Shown piece by piece: positions 1-7,845 of a stretch of 64,000 bases of DNA. The stretch is taken from positions 90,749 to 154,748 of the forward strand of contig JAGLGN010000005.1 in the NCBI GenBank assembly GCA_023144005.1, given 5' to 3'. How positions within the stretch are numbered: the stretch's first letter is position 1; every line of letters starts with the position of its first letter. The notes beneath the pieces are model-generated. The model was not told the DNA's origin and ran no database searches. It saw only the letters and a program-made list of their open reading frames with translations. Source of the stretch: a bacterium (GTDB taxonomy: Bacteria > AUK180). A program made the position numbers and the translations under genes.

Positions 1-2
1 AT

Positions 3-800
3 ATAAGCGAAGATGATATTCTGCGGGTTCACCTGCCTAAGTTCAACGGATTGGCCGCATTGACCGCTATTATGATAAAGAAATCCTCAATGATCCCTGT
101 ATTTCATTCCTTTGCTCTATTTACACATAACACTTTTATCAAAGAGATATGTGAGAAGAGTAAAAGCGTTGAGACCATTTCAAAGTACAATGTGAAGAAG
201 CTCACAATGTTCACAAAAAGGAAGATCGCCCTGAGACGCTGCGGGATCGATACGGAAAAAATAGTACCCGTAAAAACGATAAAAAGAGATTATCTTATAT
301 TTGTCGGAAGAATGCACCCCACGAAAGGGATCGTACGGCTATTTCGTATGCTCTCAGACACGGCGATACCCATCAAATTGGTGGGCGGTGGAAATATCAG
401 AAAATATAAAAAGCTAGCGGAGAAATTAAATGTCTCCGCTGAATTTACAGGAATATTGCCCCATGAGGATGTACTCAAATTAATTAAGGGGTCCGCCGGA
501 TTGATCCTGCCCGCGCAAATTGCTCCCGACGGCGACAGGGACGGGATACCGATAGTGTTGATGGAAGCGATGGCAATGGGAATCCCCGTTATTGCAACCG
601 CTCTTTCGGGGATCCCCGAATTGGTGGAAAAGGGTGTTTCCGGATTCCTTTTTAATACTGTTGAAGAAGGAAGGAAGGTATGCCTGAATGTTTTTAACAA
701 CGGTGTGCCGAACAGCATCATATCCAATGCGAGAGAAAGGGTCTTGAGTGATTTTCACGCTATGGCTAATTTGAAGAAGAAGGAGAGGGATCTGCTGTGA
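3..800 (+). CDS. Glycosyltransferase family 4 (5' end outside window)
   Basis: The frame is open to the left window edge, so the TTG at 51 in the ORF track is not the real start and the N-terminal domain is missing. The visible part is the C-terminal GT-B Rossmann half of a GT4 glycosyltransferase. It shows a nucleotide-sugar loop start (LIFVGRMHPTKGI), a GGG turn and the retaining-enzyme EX7E region around GIPIVLMEAMAMGIPVIAT followed by GIPELV. It should transfer a sugar from a nucleotide donor during synthesis of a surface polysaccharide or LPS. Its TGA overlaps the GTG of the next glycosyltransferase by 4 nt, so the two are translationally coupled. Family is clear; donor and acceptor cannot be read. 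Confidence 0.88.
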   Translation: MSEDDILRVHLPKFNGLAALTAIMIKKSSMIPVFHSFALFTHNTFIKEICEKSKSVETISKYNVKKLTMFTKRKIALRRCGIDTEKIVPVKTIKRDYLIFVGRMHPTKGIVRLFRMLSDTAIPIKLVGGGNIRKYKKLAEKLNVSAEFTGILPHEDVLKLIKGSAGLILPAQIAPDGDRDGIPIVLMEAMAMGIPVIATALSGIPELVEKGVSGFLFNTVEEGRKVCLNVFNNGVPNSIISNARERVLSDFHAMANLKKKERDLL

Positions 801-1819
801 AAGTACTTTTTATTATTGACTCATTATCCATCGGCGGCGCGGAAAGAGTCGTTATCAATCTCGCTCAACATTTCAGAAAGAAAGGCGACGAGCCCATTAT
901 AATCACATTAAGGCCAGAGAATCACTTCTCCCGGGAATTGGGTGATATTCGTGTTTATTGCTTGAATAAAAAACACAGGATCGATATTGCCTTCTTTTTT
1001 CAACTCAAGAAACTCATAAAGGAACTCGCGCCTGATATCATCAACGCTCACCTCTTTACCTCCGCATTGTGGACCAGAGCGGCCATCACAGGGATGAAAA
1101 ATGCGCCGCCGGTCTTCGTTACATATCATAATGTCCTGTGGAATGAAAAATGGTACACGCCGATCCATAAAGCCGTAAATAAATTTCTTCATAGAAAAAC
1201 AAGGGAACATATATTCGTTTCCGAGGATGTCCGATCATTTTACCGGAAGGCCGAAGGGCTGGAAGGAAAAGTAATATATAATGGAATAGATACCGATAAA
1301 TACTCTTTCACCTCGGATGCGAAGTCCGGGAAAAAATTACTCTTTGTCGGAAGACTGATCGAGCGAAAAGGGGTGAGAGACCTCTTTGAGATATTCCATC
1401 AACTGCCGGAGGAATATTCACTCACCATATGCGGCGTAGGGCCCATGGAAGAATTCGTGCGGGACAATACCCGCGGCAGGATCGTTTTTTTCTCAACTCA
1501 AGAAACAGCAAGGCTTTATCATGAACATGATATGCTCCTTCTGCCGTCGTACTGGGAAGGATTTGCCCTGGTCGTGCTTGAGGCCATTTCTTCCGGGCTG
1601 CCGGTAACCGCATATCACGCTCCGGGGCTTATCGACCATCCCCTGAAAGAGTTCATCTCTTTTGTGGAAGTGGGAGACATTGATGGATTTGTTGAAAATA
1701 TCCTTCGTTTCGGGTACAATAAAGAACTTGCAGAGAGGGGAAGGGAATTGATATCACGGGATTTTTCGATCGATGCAATGGGAAAGAATTATCGGGAGTT
1801 GTTTATATATAGATGTTGA
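797..1819 (+). CDS. Glycosyltransferase family 4
   Basis: A complete 340-residue GT-B enzyme starting at a GTG inside the previous stop (GTGA overlap). The N-terminal domain opens with MKVLFIIDSLSIGGAERVV, the classic GT4 acceptor-side start with the GGAE loop. The C-terminal domain has VIYNGIDTDKY, LLFVGRLIERKGV, LPSYWEGFALVVLEAISSG (EX7E) and a GL turn. No signal peptide or membrane segment is visible, so it is probably a peripheral cytoplasmic enzyme of glycan assembly. It sits between another GT4 and a membrane GT2, which points to one polysaccharide or LPS-core cluster extending left of the window. Specific sugar unknown. Confidence 0.92.
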   Translation: MKVLFIIDSLSIGGAERVVINLAQHFRKKGDEPIIITLRPENHFSRELGDIRVYCLNKKHRIDIAFFFQLKKLIKELAPDIINAHLFTSALWTRAAITGMKNAPPVFVTYHNVLWNEKWYTPIHKAVNKFLHRKTREHIFVSEDVRSFYRKAEGLEGKVIYNGIDTDKYSFTSDAKSGKKLLFVGRLIERKGVRDLFEIFHQLPEEYSLTICGVGPMEEFVRDNTRGRIVFFSTQETARLYHEHDMLLLPSYWEGFALVVLEAISSGLPVTAYHAPGLIDHPLKEFISFVEVGDIDGFVENILRFGYNKELAERGRELISRDFSIDAMGKNYRELFIYRC

Positions 1820-2907
1820 CCATACTGTTTTTCGTCTTTCTTTTTCCTGTTTTTCACCATTTTGGGGGATTCCCGCTCTCTATGCTGATCCTGAACATAC
1901 TGAAGAGAGAAAAGAACTGGAAAAAGCTTAATTATGTTCCAAGTGTTTCTGTCATCGTGGTTACAAGAAATGGTGAGGCATCTATCGGTCTGAGAATAGA
2001 AAATATTTTAGCATCAGATTATCCTGAGGATAAAATAGAGCTGATCATCATGTCGGACAACTCCGAAGATAATACCGTTGAGATATTGAAAAAATACCCA
2101 AAGGTCAGAAGCTTCCAGTCAGACAAACGGGTCGGCAAAGCGGCATTACTGAACAAGGCCGTCAAGACAGCAACGGGAAAGATCCTGATATTCACGGATG
2201 ACAATACTGAGTTTGACAAAGAGAACATCAGAGAGCTGGTCAAACCTTTTTATTACCATGACATCAGCGCAGTATGCGGAAAACTTATTCTGAAGGGCAA
2301 TAATCACCTTGAGGCGCTCTATTGGAACATGGAATCATTTTACAAATCCGTTGAAGGCAAGTTCAACTGCGTTATCGGAGCCAACGGCGCGAATTATGCC
2401 GTCAGAAGAGAGATCTACGCCCCGCTTCCGGAAGACCGCCTCATCATGGATGATTTTATCAATACCATGAATATTCTTTCCCACGCCGGGAACATGGTAT
2501 ATAACAGGGCTGCTTTTGCTTTCGAAGAGCACGGTACTGGGCTGGCGAGGGAATTTGAACGAAAAGCCCGAATAGGGCGCGGAAATGCCAATGCATTGCC
2601 ATATATATGGAAGATGTTGCGGGGAAGTAAAAAGATACTATCGGCGTATTTCATGATCTCTCATAAGCTACTGCGCTGGTTTATGCCTCCAATTCTCATT
2701 ATTCTCTTTATTATCAGCGGACTGTTCTCCATGGAAGAGTTTGATCTGATCACACTCTTTTTCCTACTCCAGGCAACTGCTTATATATTTGGAGGTGTCG
2801 TTTACTTCATGAAGAAGCCTATATCTATTGTTTTCTGGAGCAGCTTCGCTTTGTTTTTTGGAATGGTCGTAAATCCGAAAACGAAAGTTCCCTATTGGGA
2901 TGTGTGA
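1813..2907 (+). CDS. Membrane glycosyltransferase family 2 (polysaccharide synthase-like)
   Basis: This 364-residue processive-type GT2 starts 7 nt inside the previous gene. There is one N-terminal membrane segment (about 1-25), a cytoplasmic GT-A domain and three hydrophobic segments near 285-350. Motifs are SVIVVTRNGEASIG, the DxD-like FTDDNTEF, GANGANYAVRR and the catalytic-base region RLIMDDF. The position of the QxxRW motif of cellulose/PNAG synthases holds RKARIGRGN instead, so it is a divergent member. It may extend or export the glycan begun by the two GT4 enzymes. Its TGA directly abuts the stop of the convergent gene. Confidence 0.88.
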   Translation: MLTILFFVFLFPVFHHFGGFPLSMLILNILKREKNWKKLNYVPSVSVIVVTRNGEASIGLRIENILASDYPEDKIELIIMSDNSEDNTVEILKKYPKVRSFQSDKRVGKAALLNKAVKTATGKILIFTDDNTEFDKENIRELVKPFYYHDISAVCGKLILKGNNHLEALYWNMESFYKSVEGKFNCVIGANGANYAVRREIYAPLPEDRLIMDDFINTMNILSHAGNMVYNRAAFAFEEHGTGLAREFERKARIGRGNANALPYIWKMLRGSKKILSAYFMISHKLLRWFMPPILIILFIISGLFSMEEFDLITLFFLLQATAYIFGGVVYFMKKPISIVFWSSFALFFGMVVNPKTKVPYWDV

Positions 2908-4215
2908 TCATTTCTCTGAAATAGTACTTTTGACCCCTTTTGCGCTGAGCTCTTCTTTAAGTTGAGTGGCTGGCTTCTTATCTTCAAAATTAAAGGTCAT
3001 TTTGTATCCGGCAGGTGTTTCAAGAATATTTCCGCCATGTTTTTCCATAAGAGGCTCGATAACTCCCAATTGATCATCATTCAGGACAGCGGTCTCAACC
3101 ACAAATTGCTTTTTTGTCATATCTCCGAGAATATCATCCTTATCGGTTGAGAAAAGATCGTCAAGATCAATATCTTCTTCATCGGTTTCTTTTCCTTTCT
3201 CTATTTCTTTTTCTTTTTTAGGAACCTTATCATCACCCGCCGCCGGTTTTTTGTAAATGAAGAAATAATATGAAGCAGCGGCGACAACGATAACGATGGA
3301 AATTATCAATATCGCGGCAAGAGGTGATCTTTTCTTCTTAATTTGATCGATTTCGTCATATTCCTCTTCTATCTCTTCCTCTAGCTCTTCTTCAAGATCA
3401 GCGTCTTCCAATACTTCTTTCTCATATTCTTCGGTGAGGGTAGGCGTAAGTTCTTGATTCGCCGTCGACAAGCCGTCCTCAATAGCGGAAGGAGGCGGCT
3501 CTATCTCTCCCGTCTCTTCCTGTGGAATGGGTTGTGGGGCGGGAGTGTTCTCCATATGTGCCATTTCATCTTCAAAACTCGAAGCTATCGTATCCTCTTC
3601 TTCCTTAGACTCTTCCGGAGGCTCAGGAGGTAGGTCGGATTCCACGGTTGCCTCATAGAGGTCTTCTTGGCCATCCTCAATGAGAACGCCCCACGAAGAG
3701 GTTACACCCTGGGCATCTCCATCAGGGGAGTCTTCCAGGATCGCTGTGGGTTCATTGCCGGTTTTTGCGACATCCACGGGGTCGGGGTCTTCCTCAGCAC
3801 CCGCGGGAGCCATCACTTCGGTCTGAGTATCTTCTTCAACATCAAATTCTGTCTCATAGGGCTTGGTCTCGCCCCCGGCTCCACCATCGCCTTCAGCCCC
3901 TTCAATAAGATCATACCATTTGGATTCCGTGGCGACCTTCCCGCCGATCTGAACGACGATGCGGATCTCACAGGGGAAATCACCGCCGATGGGAACCTCC
4001 AATGGAATAATAAATTCATTCTCTTTATTTGCCCCGATAAATAATTCGAAGTCCTGCGTTAGAAGGTTCTGCCCATCCTTCTCGCGGAAGATCAGGGAGA
4101 CGGTGGCGTCCTGGCCCTTTTTATCCTTGTTTTTCAGTGTAACACCCACCTTATCCACTTCCAGGACTTCCTGATTGGAATAAATGGGATTAACCTTCAG
4201 AACTTCTATCATCAT
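2908..4215 (-). CDS. Single-pass membrane protein with acidic linker
   Basis: No family recognised. About 110 N-terminal residues look like a beta-sandwich. A roughly 200-residue linker very rich in Glu, Asp and Pro follows, then KKKRSPL and one hydrophobic segment (AAILIISIVIVVAAASYYFF). After more charged sequence, about 70 residues (from KKQFVVETAVL) look like a small alpha/beta domain, loosely SPOR-like. The charge before the segment suggests a cytoplasmic N-terminus and a periplasmic C-terminal domain. ATG codons lie at 4215 and 4212; the second is better spaced from the GAGG ribosome site. It has its own promoter beginning in the ptsI stop codon. Length and linker suit a cell-envelope or division scaffold, but that is inference. 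Confidence 0.7.
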   Translation of the reverse strand: MMIEVLKVNPIYSNQEVLEVDKVGVTLKNKDKKGQDATVSLIFREKDGQNLLTQDFELFIGANKENEFIIPLEVPIGGDFPCEIRIVVQIGGKVATESKWYDLIEGAEGDGGAGGETKPYETEFDVEEDTQTEVMAPAGAEEDPDPVDVAKTGNEPTAILEDSPDGDAQGVTSSWGVLIEDGQEDLYEATVESDLPPEPPEESKEEEDTIASSFEDEMAHMENTPAPQPIPQEETGEIEPPPSAIEDGLSTANQELTPTLTEEYEKEVLEDADLEEELEEEIEEEYDEIDQIKKKRSPLAAILIISIVIVVAAASYYFFIYKKPAAGDDKVPKKEKEIEKGKETDEEDIDLDDLFSTDKDDILGDMTKKQFVVETAVLNDDQLGVIEPLMEKHGGNILETPAGYKMTFNFEDKKPATQLKEELSAKGVKSTISEK

Positions 4216-4228
4216 ACCTCTATTTTAC

Positions 4229-4257
4229 ATTTTATCAAATTTCAATACACTAATCAA
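4229..4257 (-). promoter_or_regulatory. Sigma-70 promoter of the acidic membrane protein gene
   Basis: On the minus strand TTGATT is followed by 17 nt and TAAAAT, then a short leader with GAGG before ATG. The -35 hexamer overlaps the TGA stop of ptsI, so the gene can be expressed apart from the PTS operon even though only 38 nt separate them. Confidence 0.6.
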
Positions 4258-6029
4258 AAAACAAAGTCTTTTATGGAAGAGAGTTCGTCCTTGAACGAAT
4301 TGACAATGTATTCCCTTACATCAAGGGAAGACTCTAATTCCAGGATCAATGGAAGATGGTCAGCTATATTCTTCAATTCCATCGATGAGATCAATTTTTT
4401 GATCACCGGGATCTTCCAGGGCACCATGGAGAATATCCGCATGCCCAGGATCAGAAGAACGATGAACTCGATTGGGTTCGATGCCATTTCCCCGCAGACA
4501 GAGACCTCGACATCTTTGTTTTCAACATTGTCTGCAAGAAGCTTCAGGATTTTCAAGACTGACGGTTCTAATCCGGAATACAAATAGCTTACCTTCTCAT
4601 TTCCCCTGTCCACCGCCAATGTGTACTGTATCAGGTCATTTGTCCCAACAGAGAAAAAATCAACATATTTGGCCATTTTATCCGCAAGAAGTACCGCGGA
4701 AGGGATCTCTATCATAATGCCGAATCTATATTTCTTCAGTTCGAGGCCTTCGTCAATTAATTCCTTTTCGAGATCTTTCAGAATTTCCTTGATCCTCTTT
4801 ATCTCATCAATATTTGTGATCATAGGGATCAGAATGGAAAGATTTCCACTGCAATTCGCCTTCAACGCTGCTTTCAATTGAATGCGAAGCAAGGATTCAT
4901 TAGCCAGCTGGAAACGTATAGCGCGCCATCCCAGAAATGGATTATCCTCCTTCCTCAATTCGATCTCATTTATCATTTTGTCGCCGCCGACATCAAATGT
5001 TCGAACGGTCACCGGTAAATTCTCATTTGCCGACAGTACCTTTCTATAGTAATTGAATTGCTTCTTTTCCGTTGGAAATGCAGCGGACGTATCTACTAAG
5101 AACTCGGTTCTGAAAAGTCCGATCCCCTCGGCATTGTATTTTTTCACAAGAGGAAGTTCTTCCACTATCTCTATATTGGCTTGTATCCCGATCTTGACCC
5201 CGTCCTTTGAGATCGGCTTACATTCATTTAATTTGTCAAGGAGTTTAAGGCGGTGTTGAAAAAGCTTGTACTCCTCCTCGTAGATCTTCCTGATCTTATT
5301 GGAGGGAGAGAATATGCAGTACCCGCGGAGGCCGTCTAATATAAGCAGATCACTGCTCTTTATCCGATTATGTGCATCCGTTACCATACTGACCGCGGGA
5401 ATATTCAATGATCTTGCGACGATCGCCGCATGTGATGTATATCCGCTTCGGGATATGACAAACCCGAGAACCTTCTCTTTATCAAGTCGGGCCAGATCGG
5501 TGAGTGTTAGAAATTCAGCCACTATGATAACCGGATCCAAAAGGCAAAATTCTTCGCCGGAACCCAGTTCGGCCAAGCCGTCTATTATTAGATGCGCGGC
5601 CTCATAGATATCATTTGCGCGCTCTGAAATATACAAATTGCGGATCTTTGAGAGTTTGATCTTCCAATTATTCGCGGTAACCTTGATGGAATATTCTGCA
5701 TTTACCTTTTTCAATTTTATATTATCCACTATTTCTCCGATAAAGAGCGGATCGGTAAGCAGAGCGGATTGTGCGTCAAATATCTGTAATGTTTCCATAT
5801 CTAGATTTTCATTGAGATTTTCTTTCATTTCCACGACCTTTTTCTTGGCATTATCCAGGGCGTGGTAGAATCTGTCGATCTCGTCTGATATTTCCTCATA
5901 ATTAAGCTTCCGGGCAAAGTTGTTTTCTTCCGATTTGACCAGTACATATGCTCTTCCCGTAGATATACCCGGAGATATTGCAAGGCCTTTTATTACTTGC
6001 TCTGTTTTCAAGTGCTCATCAATATTCAT
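4254..6029 (-). CDS. ptsI: PTS enzyme I (phosphoenolpyruvate-protein phosphotransferase)
   Basis: Cytoplasmic enzyme that autophosphorylates on histidine with PEP and passes the phosphate to HPr. The N-terminal part has KGLAISPGISTGRAYV and the phospho-histidine signature SGYTSHAAIVARS. The C-terminal PEP-binding barrel has GLFRTEFL, GIMIEIPSAVLLADKMA and VGTNDLIQYTLAVDRG. At 591 residues it is close to the usual 570-590. I chose the ATG at 6029 instead of the ORF-track start because AGAGGAG lies 4 nt upstream and the start then follows the HPr stop by 1 nt. It is the last gene of the hprK-PTS run. Confidence 0.97.
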   Translation of the reverse strand: MNIDEHLKTEQVIKGLAISPGISTGRAYVLVKSEENNFARKLNYEEISDEIDRFYHALDNAKKKVVEMKENLNENLDMETLQIFDAQSALLTDPLFIGEIVDNIKLKKVNAEYSIKVTANNWKIKLSKIRNLYISERANDIYEAAHLIIDGLAELGSGEEFCLLDPVIIVAEFLTLTDLARLDKEKVLGFVISRSGYTSHAAIVARSLNIPAVSMVTDAHNRIKSSDLLILDGLRGYCIFSPSNKIRKIYEEEYKLFQHRLKLLDKLNECKPISKDGVKIGIQANIEIVEELPLVKKYNAEGIGLFRTEFLVDTSAAFPTEKKQFNYYRKVLSANENLPVTVRTFDVGGDKMINEIELRKEDNPFLGWRAIRFQLANESLLRIQLKAALKANCSGNLSILIPMITNIDEIKRIKEILKDLEKELIDEGLELKKYRFGIMIEIPSAVLLADKMAKYVDFFSVGTNDLIQYTLAVDRGNEKVSYLYSGLEPSVLKILKLLADNVENKDVEVSVCGEMASNPIEFIVLLILGMRIFSMVPWKIPVIKKLISSMELKNIADHLPLILELESSLDVREYIVNSFKDELSSIKDFVF

Positions 6030-6030
6030 T

Positions 6031-6288
6031 CTACTCCTCTTTAGCAAAGAATTCTTCCAATTGTTCGAAAAATTTCTCCTCGTCGATCCCGGAAAGACGG
6101 ATCTTTACCCTGGCGCCGCTTTCGATTCCCAGGGACAGCAATCCCAGAATTGACTTCGCGTTGACCTCAATATCATCTTTTACCAGGAGGACCTCGCCTT
6201 TAAATACACTGGTCAATTTGACAAATTCGGTGGCTGGCCGAAGATGAAGACCGTGTTGATTCATTACAGTGAACATTCTTTCATTCAT
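6031..6288 (-). CDS. ptsH: HPr phosphocarrier protein
   Basis: An 85-residue HPr that shuttles phosphate from enzyme I to EIIA. The catalytic histidine lies in GLHLRPATEFV (usual GLHARPA, so one Ala is replaced by Leu). The regulatory serine lies in AKSILGLLSLGI, the site phosphorylated by HPr kinase. With hprK in the same run this implies serine control of sugar uptake as in Firmicutes and several Gram-negative lineages. Its ATG overlaps the EIID stop by 4 nt, and ptsI follows 1 nt after its stop. Confidence 0.96.
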   Translation of the reverse strand: MNERMFTVMNQHGLHLRPATEFVKLTSVFKGEVLLVKDDIEVNAKSILGLLSLGIESGARVKIRLSGIDEEKFFEQLEEFFAKEE

Positions 6289-7046
6289 ATTATTCCCCAG
6301 GTTACTAGCAATACCGCGACGGCCAGGTTAAACAGAAATACCGCCCATTCCCTTTTTATGTATTTGATCACAAGGTAATCCGTGATCATAAAAAATATAA
6401 AGATATAGAACCAGATAGATGTTTTGACATCGGTCATCTCAAATACCTTGGAAAGAACAAGTGAAAAGGACACAACAAAGAGCAAATATGACGAGTAATT
6501 AAGTGTTTTCTCGAAAAAATAGAACTTTTTTGTAAATTTGAACGCCAGTCGGCCATGGCGAAAAGTTCTTTTGAATCCGCCCATTCTATAATAAAAGTGT
6601 ACATAATTGAAGAATGCCAATGCGATGGCCAGAGCGACAAAGACCGTCCCTTCAAAACCCTCGACTAAGAGCGCTACAGATAGCGTGCAGAATGCAATAA
6701 GGAATGTTCGGAGATTGAACCAGAAAAAGGAATCCCCTATGGAAGCGAGAGGGGCCATCAGTGAATTTCTCATTGAAACGATCTTTGCTTCATCCTCATT
6801 GAGAAGAAGCATTTTTGAGTGAAGAGCCAATATATACGAACTCATATAGGGCTGAGTGTTGAAATAGCTCCATTCCTTTATCAATCTTTGTTTCATTTCT
6901 TCCTTGCCGTAGAGGAATCTATATACAGGTATAATCGCATAAAGGTAACCGTATAATTGCATGTATTTGTAGCTCCAGAGATTTTGGACGGAAAGCATTC
7001 TCCTCACAACCTTTCTCAATACACGGTTGAGCCCGATCTTACCCAT
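6285..7046 (-). CDS. Mannose-family PTS component EIID
   Basis: Inner-membrane subunit that forms the sugar channel with EIIC. The 253-residue protein has the family's long N-terminal amphipathic part with FNTQPYMSSYIL (usual FNTHPY) and SLMAPLASIGDSFFW, the hallmark EIID loop. Four or five hydrophobic segments follow, the last at the C-terminus. It overlaps EIIC by 8 nt and HPr by 4 nt. Sugar specificity of this family (mannose, glucose, fructose, sorbose, amino sugars) cannot be read from sequence. Confidence 0.93.
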   Translation of the reverse strand: MGKIGLNRVLRKVVRRMLSVQNLWSYKYMQLYGYLYAIIPVYRFLYGKEEMKQRLIKEWSYFNTQPYMSSYILALHSKMLLLNEDEAKIVSMRNSLMAPLASIGDSFFWFNLRTFLIAFCTLSVALLVEGFEGTVFVALAIALAFFNYVHFYYRMGGFKRTFRHGRLAFKFTKKFYFFEKTLNYSSYLLFVVSFSLVLSKVFEMTDVKTSIWFYIFIFFMITDYLVIKYIKREWAVFLFNLAVAVLLVTWGII

Positions 7047-7845
7047 TCCTCACTCCTTTGCCTTCTTTTATTAAAAACACAATAAATAAGAGGACTGTCA
7101 ATAGATTCCAAAGAGGACTTATCCCGGACAATAGTGTTAATATTATGAGAAGCAGAGCCGGATATATGGGTAGATCGTTCCTTCTCAATTTTCTGAAAAT
7201 ATTCAAAGCTATCTTCGCGACAAAGCCCACGATGAAGATAACAAATATCAGATTCAACTCACTTCCGGGTTCAATAAAAGATAGTATTTGTTTAGAAAAC
7301 AGCATCATCAGAAAAAAGTAGAAATAAAGCTGAATAAAATTTAGCGAGAAAAAGAGAATGAAGCCCCATTTGGCCACGGATTCAAAGGTCTTGAACTCCC
7401 CTGACAATATATACCTCTTACTATATTCAACAAGGTAAGAATTGAACTGCCGCAAGAGAATGTCAAAATATGCGCTTACGAACGATACCAGGATAGCAAG
7501 TAATAGAAGCAATACCAAAGAGGTTGCCCAGTTATTTCCATTTATTTCGAAACCCTGTTTTTTAAGAAAGAGAAGCGCAACGATAAGGAAGTTACCCGAA
7601 AGCACTTGATTAGGGACATAGCTGCTTCCGATCGGAAGGGAGAAAAGATAGAAAAGTTCTAAAACGACAGCGCCGGTAAGGAGGAAGTATCTGAATTCGG
7701 GCGGAAGATCAAAGAAAATGGTCAAGATCAGGACGGCAAGGGGAATAAAGATAATTGGACGGGACAGCATGAATTGCCCCCATATCAAATTCTCTATTGC
7801 CAACAGGCCGGAAATCAGGGAAAAGACTGTTAATGTGATTATCAT
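7039..7845 (-). CDS. Mannose-family PTS component EIIC
   Basis: A 268-residue very hydrophobic protein with about seven to eight membrane segments. Its start is the EIIC type (short N-terminus, then GLLAIENLIWGQFMLSRPI) and an internal loop reads SLPIGSSYVPNQV. Position between the GH57 gene and EIID supports the call, since EIIC and EIID are always adjacent partners. It overlaps GH57 by 4 nt and EIID by 8 nt. Sequence is divergent from textbook ManY, so the call leans partly on context. Confidence 0.85.
   Translation of the reverse strand: MIITLTVFSLISGLLAIENLIWGQFMLSRPIIFIPLAVLILTIFFDLPPEFRYFLLTGAVVLELFYLFSLPIGSSYVPNQVLSGNFLIVALLFLKKQGFEINGNNWATSLVLLLLLAILVSFVSAYFDILLRQFNSYLVEYSKRYILSGEFKTFESVAKWGFILFFSLNFIQLYFYFFLMMLFSKQILSFIEPGSELNLIFVIFIVGFVAKIALNIFRKLRRNDLPIYPALLLIILTLLSGISPLWNLLTVLLFIVFLIKEGKGVRNG

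Noticed and set aside
290-758. Minus-strand ORFs opposite the first glycosyltransferase
   Set aside because: They are antisense shadows of a well-supported GT4 coding region and have no recognisable product.
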